Source of the DNA: Caldilineaceae bacterium
GTDB lineage: Bacteria; Chloroflexota; Anaerolineae; Caldilineales; Caldilineaceae
Direction: 5' to 3'
DNA: 52,591 bases
Assembly: GCA_020634755.1 (NCBI GenBank)
Contig: JACKBC010000047.1
Location: forward strand, 1 to 52,591
Shown here: one piece after another, positions 16,911 to 22,963 of the stretch
Layout of the letters: every line of letters starts with the position of its first letter
Position numbering within the stretch: the stretch's first letter is position 1
The notes under the pieces: model-generated
Databases searched by the model: none
The model's input: the letters and a program-made list of their open reading frames with translations, nothing else
Told to the model about the DNA's origin: nothing
Position numbers and translations under genes: made by a program

Positions 16911-17162
16911 CTATCTTCCAAACAGTTCAGATGCTGAATCAAAGACCTGGCCACCACCTTTTTCCAATTCCAGCATAGCCTCCAGCGTTTCTGGATTGGG
17001 GCGTTTGGCCATTGGCTGGAAAGGCAGGCCGCCGGAGTTCACAATCTGTTGTAGAAAGACGCGAATAGCATCTGCGGTTGTTAACCCGATAGAAGTCAGA
17101 ATCACTTCAGCTTCTTCCTTGAGTTCAGGCGTGACGCGAGCTTGTACCGTTACGTTTGACAT
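16911..17162 (-). CDS. RelB/DinJ-family antitoxin without a partner
   Basis: An 83-residue ribbon-helix-helix protein: MSNVTVQARVTPELKEEAEV, then LTTADAIRVFLQQIVNSGGLPFQP, the DinJ/RelB signature. Normally a YafQ/RelE toxin gene follows, but the 77 bases to the regulator gene hold only a fragment of about 20 codons, and no RelE-type gene lies upstream. The toxin seems lost, or the protein now acts only as a DNA-binding regulator. GGAGT lies about 13 bases upstream. Confidence 0.82.
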   Translation of the reverse strand: MSNVTVQARVTPELKEEAEVILTSIGLTTADAIRVFLQQIVNSGGLPFQPMAKRPNPETLEAMLELEKGGGQVFDSASELFGR

Positions 17163-17209
17163 AGTCTATTTTTACTCCATGGATTACAGGTCAACATCCG
17201 TTTGGCTGC

Positions 17210-17238
17210 ATTATACGTCAAACGCCTGCAAATTGCAA
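17210..17238 (-). promoter_or_regulatory. Sigma-70-type promoter of the DinJ-like gene
   Basis: On the minus strand TTGCAA (17233-17238), 17 bases, then TATAAT (17210-17215). A start near 17203 leaves a leader of about 40 bases before the ATG at 17162. Confidence 0.6.
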
Positions 17239-17264
17239 CGAAAATTAACGGGCTCTTATCAACC

Positions 17265-17999
17265 TCACTCCTCCCGCGCCGTAAACTCTACGTGAATCTT
17301 GAAATCATCGGCCACGGTCAGCGTATTGGCAAAGCTGGGCGGATCAATGTTAAAGTCGGTCAGCTTGAGATTGGTTTCGGCCACGCCGGTGATGGTGTTG
17401 CCGGAGAGGGCCGCAGTCACGTCAAAGGTCACATTTTGGGTGACTTCATGGATGGTCAGGTCGCCGACAAGCTGAAAGGTGACTTCCTGGCCGGCGCCGT
17501 AGCTGGCCGGTGCGCCCTGAATGGCGGCGCCGGTAAACTCAGCCACGGGATAGGCGTTGAGATTGGGGCCGTTGTCGCGAATCCAGTCGTCGCGGATTTC
17601 GCGGTCGGTGGCCAGCGAGGGCAGGTTGACGGTAAAGTGATTGTCGCCCAGCGCAGCCGACAGGTCGTCCAGATTGAGCTGGAGCTGGCCTTCAATTTCG
17701 TTGGTCACGCCGGTGACCGTGTTGAAACCGGCATCAATGCCATATTTGGCCAGCGCGCCGGCAAAAAACTCTTCTTCCACAATGTAGGAAGCCGTCGATT
17801 CATCTGGCACAATGACATATGTGTGCGTGCCGCTCACCGGCTCGGCGGCGGCATCAGATTGCGCAGCGGCAGCCGGTTCCGGTGCGGTGGTGGCAGTCGG
17901 TTCTGCGCTGGCTTCCGGCGCGGCTGAACCGCCACAGGCGGCAACGAACAGGCTAAAAATTAACATCATGCACAAAGCCAAAACATATTTTTTCCGCAT
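17265..17999 (-). CDS. YceI-family lipoprotein
   Basis: A 244-residue lipoprotein: signal MRKKYVLALCMMLIFSLFVA, lipobox VAAC with Cys22, then an Ala/Glu/Pro/Thr linker to about residue 55. The YceI-like beta-barrel follows: STASYIVEEEF, LQLNLDDLSAALG, DREIRDDWIR, VAEFTGAAIQG, VGDLTIHEVTQNVTFDVTA. YceI proteins bind isoprenoid-type lipids in a barrel. It should sit on the outer face of the membrane. No operon partner is apparent. Confidence 0.88.
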   Translation of the reverse strand: MRKKYVLALCMMLIFSLFVAACGGSAAPEASAEPTATTAPEPAAAAQSDAAAEPVSGTHTYVIVPDESTASYIVEEEFFAGALAKYGIDAGFNTVTGVTNEIEGQLQLNLDDLSAALGDNHFTVNLPSLATDREIRDDWIRDNGPNLNAYPVAEFTGAAIQGAPASYGAGQEVTFQLVGDLTIHEVTQNVTFDVTAALSGNTITGVAETNLKLTDFNIDPPSFANTLTVADDFKIHVEFTAREE

Positions 18000-18080
18000 A
18001 GCTATTCTCCCCTATAAGCGTATTTTATGGAGCCGCCTCATACAAACGTTACGCTGGCCAATAGGCGCTAACTCGTTGAC

Positions 18081-18100
18081 ATCGACAAAAAGTTGTCGAT
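18081..18100. repeat. Small perfect hairpin
   Basis: ATCGACAA and TTGTCGAT flank AAAG. It lies upstream of the YceI gene, in a gene-free stretch that also holds the 40-bp tandem repeat. Role unknown. Confidence 0.4.
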
Positions 18101-18136
18101 ACGCACAGAAAAGTTTGTTGATGATGCCGAAGGCTT

Positions 18137-18249
18137 TATTGGCGCCGCCGACCTGAGTCCCCAGCAAAGGCGCAACTATTGGCGCCGCCGTCCTGAGCCC
18201 CCAGCAAAGGCGCAACTATTTGCGCCGCCGACCTGAGCCGCCAGCGAAG
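18137..18249. repeat. 40-bp tandem repeat, last copy split by IS110
   Basis: Units begin at 18141, 18181 and 18221 (GGCGCCGCCG or TGCGCCGCCG), each with CCTGAG, CCAGC and, in the first two, AAGGCGCAACTATT. The third unit stops after CCAGCGAAG at 18249. Its missing end, GCGCAACTAT, reappears at 19472 on the far side of the IS110 element. Function of the repeat is unknown. Confidence 0.85.
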
Positions 18250-18262
18250 ATTGTGTGTTGTT

Positions 18263-18268
18263 TGTCAA
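18263..18268 (-). promoter_or_regulatory. -35 half of an IS110 circle-junction promoter
   Basis: TTGACA on the minus strand overlaps the transposase stop codon. In a circular intermediate it would lie exactly 17 bases upstream of TATGAT in the left end (19462-19467), with the CT core inside the spacer. In the inserted state the two halves are 1.2 kb apart. Confidence 0.75.
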
Positions 18269-19245
18269 CCCCCAACTGGTATGATGTGGAGGTGATTGGC
18301 ATCGAAAGGTTTACGAGTTTTGAGGACACCGAAAGCTAGATGTAGTAATTTGCGCATAACGGCGCCAATAATGGTCATTTTGGACTTGCCCCGTTCAGAG
18401 AGCCGGTCGACGAGCGCTCGAATGATCGGATTGGAGCGATGGGCGGCCAGTGAGGGCATATAAAAAGCGGTGCGCAGATGGCGATTACCCACGTTGGAAA
18501 GGCGAGCTTTCTTGTGAACCGAAGTGCCCGAACTATGTTCTCTAGGAATGAGACCGGCATAGGCCGCCACTTGTGCGGCCTGCTGGAAACGCGAGACATC
18601 AACCTCAGCCAGAAAGCGCACCGCCGTAGTGATACCAATGGCGGGAATGGAGGTCAAGAGCGCAACATCTTCTCTGAGGACAGGGTCATCGTCAATGAGT
18701 TGCTCGATTTCCTGCTCAAGCTTGGCGATTTCCTGCTCAATAAAGCGAATATGGCGCTCGAGTGAACGGCGTGTCGTAACCGATGAGAGGCCTGATTTGA
18801 GCTTGTTACGCTTGCGCTGCCGGTCATTTTTGAGCGTGCTAATCTCCCGACTGAGTTCCTGCAATTCACACTGGGCAACGGAGGGCGGTGTCCAGTGCTC
18901 GGGCTGTTGGGTATAGCAGAAATCGGCGATCAAGCGTGCATCAAGGCGGTCGTTCTTGTTGCGGCGCAACTTGCTTTGACCATACGCATGAATCCGCGCA
19001 GGGTTGACCATGCTCACATCATAGCCCTGGGCATGGAGATAGCGGGCCACTTCGTCTCCGTAGCGCCCCGTGGCTTCCAGGCACACATGCAGCTCTTGTA
19101 CATGGTGCCACTTGAGCCATTTCTGTAACGCCTTGTGCCCCTTGCCATCATTCGCAAACTCGGCTTGGGCGAACTGTTTATTGTCGGTGCTTAGGGCTAC
19201 ATCTAGGGTCGCTTTGGAGATATCTATGCCCAGTATCTGTTTCAT
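18265..19245 (-). CDS. IS110-family transposase (DEDD recombinase)
   Basis: A 326-residue bridge-RNA-guided recombinase type. The N-terminal RuvC-like domain shows the acidic set D8 (GIDISKATLDVA), E57 (CLEATGRYGDE), D99 and D102 (KNDRLDARL). A coiled-coil with many Lys/Arg/Glu spans about 125-190. The C-terminal Tnp domain has IPAIGITTAVRFLAEV and the serine motif HSSGTSVHKKARLSNVGNRH (S239 probably catalytic). All parts are intact. AAAGGAAC (complement of 19251-19258) supports the ATG at 19245 over an upstream in-frame start. The stop overlaps the -35 box. Confidence 0.93.
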   Translation of the reverse strand: MKQILGIDISKATLDVALSTDNKQFAQAEFANDGKGHKALQKWLKWHHVQELHVCLEATGRYGDEVARYLHAQGYDVSMVNPARIHAYGQSKLRRNKNDRLDARLIADFCYTQQPEHWTPPSVAQCELQELSREISTLKNDRQRKRNKLKSGLSSVTTRRSLERHIRFIEQEIAKLEQEIEQLIDDDPVLREDVALLTSIPAIGITTAVRFLAEVDVSRFQQAAQVAAYAGLIPREHSSGTSVHKKARLSNVGNRHLRTAFYMPSLAAHRSNPIIRALVDRLSERGKSKMTIIGAVMRKLLHLAFGVLKTRKPFDANHLHIIPVGG

Positions 19246-19264
19246 GTTCGGTTCCTTTGTGATT

Positions 19265-19455
19265 CGGCTGCCGTCTGTTGCCATCTATCCTGGTATTTTG
19301 GCTCATCTCTGCGGAGGCCCATGATTGTGTCCTGACTCGGACAGACGGCGAGGGGCGGGAGTTACTCTTCGCTTCGAGTTCTGCACTACTGGCGCAAACG
19401 AACTTCACCGCTCCTTGCCTGTTTGATAAATCGGTTTCCCCGATATTATCTCATA
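19265..19455 (-). ncRNA. Predicted bridge RNA of the IS110 element
   Basis: Read on the minus strand 5' to 3': a 5' hairpin (19440-19444 with 19430-19434). Then a target loop closed by GGAGCGG (19408-19414) and CCGCCCC (19352-19358). It contains TTGCGCC (19397-19391), equal to the left target plus core C, and AGCGAAG (19373-19367), the complement of core CT plus right target. Then a donor loop closed by the perfect 9-bp stem 19341-19349 with 19270-19278. It contains ACACAATC (19330-19323), equal to the right-end terminus plus core C, and ATACCAG (19296-19290), the complement of core CT plus the left-end terminus. Order and polarity agree with known IS110 bridge RNAs. Exact ends are estimated. 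Confidence 0.85.
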
Positions 19456-19461
19456 CTTTTC

Positions 19462-19467
19462 ATCATA
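19462..19467 (-). promoter_or_regulatory. -10 half of the IS110 circle-junction promoter
   Basis: TATGAT on the minus strand, two bases inside the left end. It pairs with TTGACA of the right end at 17-bp spacing only when the ends are joined; transcription would then begin near 19455 and run through the bridge RNA into the transposase gene. Confidence 0.75.
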
Positions 19468-19486
19468 CCAGGCGCAACTATGTAGT

Positions 19487-20927
19487 CAATGTCATTAAGT
19501 TAAGGGCAAAAAAGGTCAACGAGTCGGTTTGTAGTTCAAAGGAAAGCGTCGACGTTTGACTTTTTTGTGACGAACAGAGTTACGGTGAGGCCGAATGGGC
19601 TCAGTGGTGCGAATCATCTGCTGCCAAAGGGCGTGCAATAAAGGTGAAATGGTGTGGTCCCAAAACAAAAAGAGGAGGGTATCTTTGAGTTTGGAAATCA
19701 AGTTGGTCATGTTGACTTTGTAAGCATGCTTGGCCGAACGATGTAGGTGCGAGACGACGGGTTGAGCGGGCTGCACCAGGATGGCGGCGAAGTTCTTGGT
19801 GAAGATGGTGGCATGAAAATCTTGATAGACAGCGGTGACCGAAGTGCCAGACCAGTTTTCAATTTCAAAGCGAGACTGCAGCCGTTTATAGTCCTCTTCC
19901 ACCGGCCAGCGCTGATGATACAAGGCTTGAAAAAGGGCGGCCGGAAAAGCCGCCGTGTCGAGTAAGGAAGTGATAAGAACTTCAATCTCGCCACTGGGTA
20001 ACTCGACGCGCACCAGGCGCAGCGTCAGCGCTTGCGTCGGCAGATTGTAGCTTTTACAGGTTTTCAAGGCCGCCGCCGATGGCGTGAGCACAATCTCTCT
20101 TTCGAGTTCGCCGGATTGGATGAACGCTTGGGCCACATCCCATTGCGTGCCATCCAGACGGGCACAAAAATGGGCCTGGCGGTGGCGAATGGCTGCAAAC
20201 AGCCAGAAAGCGGGGTAGCCGCGGTCGAGTAAGACGAAATCATTGATGCCGCAAAACGCTAGATGACGGCAGGCAAGTCGGCGCTCCCCGCACTTTTTAG
20301 GCGCAATCTGGGCGTTGATCGTGACTTCATTTAGCACATCGAACAACTGCGAAACGCGCGCCTTCGGACTGCCTTTCCCGTCGTGACGCGAACCCCAGAC
20401 GCCGAATTCACGCCGGGTGGCTTCGTTGTCGGGCACATCCAGGAGCGTGCCATCGATAGCGGTCAGCCGAAATCCATGCCAACGCTTGGGCGCAAAGTGT
20501 TCATAGAAATACTTCACTTGCTCTTCATTCAGTTCCACAAAAGCACTCGCTTTTAGTTTCTGGCGGGCCTGACTGAAGGCACTCTTGCTCACTTGGCGAC
20601 TAGCCACTTTTTCCTGGCTCAGCGCCTTATAGAATTCGTCGAGTTCATCTTGTAAGGAACGCTTCATCATATTGATTAACAGCAGCACCACAAATACAAA
20701 GGGCAAACAACGCTGGCGCGTGAAGTCTTTTTCTCTTTGCCGATGGCGTTTTAGAAATGCTTCACTTTCCAGGCGATTACGCAGATGACTCACCAGACCC
20801 ACATACAAACTTTCAATTTCAGGATTCATTCAGTGCCTCCTTTTTGGGGATTTACTGATGAAAACCTGTTTCGCAGCCCTTAGTTGCGCTTCGTCTGCCC
20901 TTTTGCTCGCTTAACTTAATGACATTG
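19487..20927 (-). mobile_element. IS4-family insertion sequence (1441 bp)
   Basis: Terminal inverted repeats of 18 bp are perfect: CAATGTCATTAAGTTAAG at 19487-19504 and its complement at 20910-20927. The direct repeat ACTATGTAGT flanks both sides (19477-19486 and 20928-20937), a perfect 10-bp target duplication. It contains one intact transposase gene and lies only 5 bases beyond the IS110 edge before its duplication begins. The perfect duplication suggests a recent insertion. Confidence 0.93.
19516..20829 (-). CDS. IS4-family DDE transposase
   Basis: A 437-residue DDE transposase. Catalytic acids are D126 (TAIDGTLLDVPD), D202 (VLLDRGYPAF) and E311 in the YHQRWPVEEDYKRLQ segment, which carries the Y-x2-R-x3-E signature of the IS4 family. 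The last ~20 residues are highly basic. The frame is intact and fills almost the whole element. It is the likely source of transposase for the two 113-bp miniature elements at 21839 and 34365, which share its ends. Confidence 0.92.
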   Translation of the reverse strand: MNPEIESLYVGLVSHLRNRLESEAFLKRHRQREKDFTRQRCLPFVFVVLLLINMMKRSLQDELDEFYKALSQEKVASRQVSKSAFSQARQKLKASAFVELNEEQVKYFYEHFAPKRWHGFRLTAIDGTLLDVPDNEATRREFGVWGSRHDGKGSPKARVSQLFDVLNEVTINAQIAPKKCGERRLACRHLAFCGINDFVLLDRGYPAFWLFAAIRHRQAHFCARLDGTQWDVAQAFIQSGELEREIVLTPSAAALKTCKSYNLPTQALTLRLVRVELPSGEIEVLITSLLDTAAFPAALFQALYHQRWPVEEDYKRLQSRFEIENWSGTSVTAVYQDFHATIFTKNFAAILVQPAQPVVSHLHRSAKHAYKVNMTNLISKLKDTLLFLFWDHTISPLLHALWQQMIRTTEPIRPHRNSVRHKKVKRRRFPLNYKPTR

Positions 20928-21140
20928 ACTATGTAGTAGCTCATTCTACAACAGAACAGGCTAATAGACTACCTCATTTTATGACTGTGTTAAGGCCATG
21001 GCGAACTTGGTAATCGCAACGGATCAATCCGGCAGCTGACAATGAAAAGCCGCCGCCGCGGCTAAGTGGCAAGCGGTTGAGAGCGCTTTTCCGGGGCAGT
21101 CGCGGGTTTTAACCCTGCTTTTTTAAGGTACGCGCTGGCT

Positions 21141-21788
21141 CTAATGGCTCTGTTCATGGTTGTGCAGATGGCACACGTCGCCCAACGTCACCACGCGCCA
21201 ACCGGCTGGCGCCTGTTCGAGAATACTCAGGCTGCCATTGGCCAGGCTGAAGCTGTGGCGCACGCCCAGCGGTACACCCAATGTGTAGCGCAAGATGGCG
21301 CCCAGCAGCCCGCCGTGGGAGAAGACGGCCACGCGCTTACCGGGGTGCCGTTTGGCCAGCACCTGCAAAATGGCCTGGCCACGTTCTGAAAGTTGGCGCA
21401 CCGTTTCGGCGCCGGGAATCTTGAAGTCAGGCGCGTAGCGGTCAACGCTGTATTCGGCGAAAACGTCGGGGTGTTTACGCTCGGCATCGGCAAAGGTGAG
21501 CCCTTCAAAAATGCCATACGCGCGTTCGCGCAGATGCGTTTCAACCTGTATGGCGTGGCCGGTGTAATGGGCCAATGGCTGTGCGGTGTCGAGCACACGT
21601 TGTAAATCGCTGGCGTAGATGTGTTGGATGGAGGCATGGCGCAGGCGCTCCGCTACGGCTTGGGCCTGCGCTTGCCCGCGCTCGGTCAGGAGACTGTCTT
21701 TTTGGCCCTGCATGCGTTGCTCGGCATTCCAATACGTTTCACCGTGGCGGATGAGGAATAGTTTGGTCTTGGCATTCGGCATGAGCAT
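21141..21788 (-). CDS. Histidine phosphatase superfamily (phosphoglycerate mutase-like) protein
   Basis: A 215-residue enzyme with the RHGE motif FLIRHGETYWNAEQRMQG near the N-terminus (phospho-His in RHG), ASDLQRVLDTA, LRERAYGIFEGLT and the second catalytic His in VFSHGGLLGAILRY. Relatives hydrolyse phosphate from small metabolites (for example cobalamin or sugar phosphates). Two starts are possible (21788 and 21782). A C-terminal HLHNHEQSH is His-rich. The 311 bases before it, from the end of the IS4 target duplication-side sequence, hold no gene. Substrate unknown. Confidence 0.85.
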   Translation of the reverse strand: MLMPNAKTKLFLIRHGETYWNAEQRMQGQKDSLLTERGQAQAQAVAERLRHASIQHIYASDLQRVLDTAQPLAHYTGHAIQVETHLRERAYGIFEGLTFADAERKHPDVFAEYSVDRYAPDFKIPGAETVRQLSERGQAILQVLAKRHPGKRVAVFSHGGLLGAILRYTLGVPLGVRHSFSLANGSLSILEQAPAGWRVVTLGDVCHLHNHEQSH

Positions 21789-21838
21789 AACTTTCTGTTG
21801 AGAAGGTCGTAGGAAATAAGGAGTAGGAAGTAAGGAGT

Positions 21839-21951
21839 CAATGTCGTTTAGTTAAGGCCGCTTCCAGTGTGACGCACGGTATGCCACGCGAATGATAGGA
21901 CTAAAATGGCTGACCCCGTGCGACGCACTTTTCGCTAACTTCATGACATTG
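21839..21951. mobile_element. 113-bp miniature element with IS4-type ends (copy 1)
   Basis: It starts CAATGTCGTTTAGTTAAGG and ends with CATGACATTG, close to the ends of the IS4-family element. It is flanked by a perfect 10-bp duplication AGTAAGGAGT (21829-21838 and 21952-21961), the same length as that of the IS. Internal arms around GTGTGACGCACGG and CCGTGCGACGCAC allow a long hairpin. It has no coding capacity. It is about 85 percent identical to the copy at 34365-34477, counted by eye. Confidence 0.92.
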
Positions 21952-22000
21952 AGTAAGGAGTAGGGTGGGCGGCGCACGTCTTTTCTCGAATCCTTATTTT

Positions 22001-22963
22001 CTACTCTCCATACTGCATAAAATTTAGCACCTGTTTCTGGGAGTGAATGGCGCGCGCCGCGCCAAAGTCGGTAACAGACAGGGCGGCTAGGGCGCAAGCA
22101 AAGCGGGCGCTGCGTTGCACATCCCAGCCCCACACTTGGGCGGCCAGAAAACCAGCGGCAAAGGCATCGCCGGCGCCGGTGGCGTCCACAGCGCGCACGG
22201 TATAGCCGCTGACCCGCACTGCCTGACCGCCCCGTGTCTTAACGAGGCAGCCTTCCTGGCCCAGTTTGATGACGGCGGTCTGTACGCCATTCTGGATAAA
22301 CCAATCCGCCATCTCTTCTGGCGCTTCTAGTTGCGTAATGGCGTGGGCTTCGGCCCGGTTGGGAAAAACAATCTCGCAGTGAGGCAGGCAGGGCAAAAGC
22401 GCAGCGGCCCACTGGCCGTTGGGATCCCAGCATACGTCTAAGCTGGTGCGCATCCCTTGGGCGCGAGCACGCTCGAGCACAGCCGCTGCGGCTGGGCCAT
22501 CAAACCCAGGAAGTAGAAAAAAGCTGGAGAAATGCAAAAAGAGCGATTGGCCAGCGGGGACATGGCGGCTATTGCGCCCAATGGCGGACCAATCAAAATC
22601 CTGCGCCGTGAACTGGCTGGTGGCGCCGGGCGTATGGGCACAGCGGCGCCGCCCTTCTTCATCAATGGCGGCTACGGTTGCCGCTGTTTTGGCGCCGGTT
22701 TGCGCCATGAGCAGTTGCGTATCCACGCCCGCTTCGGCCAGCGCCGCGCGCACAAATTGGCCAAAGAAATCGTTGCCAATACGGCCAATTACACCAGTCT
22801 GCACGCCCATGCGCGCCAAACAGACTGCCGCATTGGCCGCATTGCCACCCAAAATCAGTTCGATTTCGTCAACAATGGCCACCTGGTCAACCGGCAAAAA
22901 CTGAGTGAACGTTTTCGTTTGTACATCGGCGACCAGGTTGCCCGAACAGTAGACTTGGATCAT
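22001..22963 (-). CDS. PfkB-family carbohydrate kinase
   Basis: A 320-residue ribokinase-fold kinase: LILGGNAANAAVCLARMG in the N-terminal signature and AVDATGAGDAFAAGFLAA in the C-terminal one, with the catalytic Asp in GAGD. It starts inside the stop of the upstream CLC gene (4-bp overlap), so both are co-translated. That link between a channel and a sugar kinase is not a known pathway; they may simply share a transcript. It is not closely similar to the kinase at 5657. Substrate unknown. Confidence 0.88.
   Translation of the reverse strand: MIQVYCSGNLVADVQTKTFTQFLPVDQVAIVDEIELILGGNAANAAVCLARMGVQTGVIGRIGNDFFGQFVRAALAEAGVDTQLLMAQTGAKTAATVAAIDEEGRRRCAHTPGATSQFTAQDFDWSAIGRNSRHVPAGQSLFLHFSSFFLLPGFDGPAAAAVLERARAQGMRTSLDVCWDPNGQWAAALLPCLPHCEIVFPNRAEAHAITQLEAPEEMADWFIQNGVQTAVIKLGQEGCLVKTRGGQAVRVSGYTVRAVDATGAGDAFAAGFLAAQVWGWDVQRSARFACALAALSVTDFGAARAIHSQKQVLNFMQYGE

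Larger units (their letters stand above)
18250..19471 (-). mobile_element. IS110-family element with readable ends (1222 bp)
   Basis: The element split the 40-bp repeat, so the empty site can be rebuilt by joining 18249 to 19472 (CCAGCGAAG plus GCGCAACTAT). Both junctions carry AG (18248-18249 and 19470-19471), which is CT on the transposase strand, the core dinucleotide known from IS621. There is no longer target duplication, as expected for the family. The transposase-proximal non-coding left end is 226 bp; the right end is 15 bp. An 11-bp inverted repeat, CTGGTATGATG, occurs at 18276-18286 and, inverted, at 19461-19471. Confidence 0.9.

Noticed and set aside
18012..18215. Open frame across the 40-bp tandem repeat
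   Set aside because: It is made mostly of repeat sequence and has no ribosome site.
21099..21125. GGGTTTTAACCC followed by T run as a terminator
   Set aside because: The stem is only four or five pairs with a tiny loop and it points away from the adjacent minus-strand gene.
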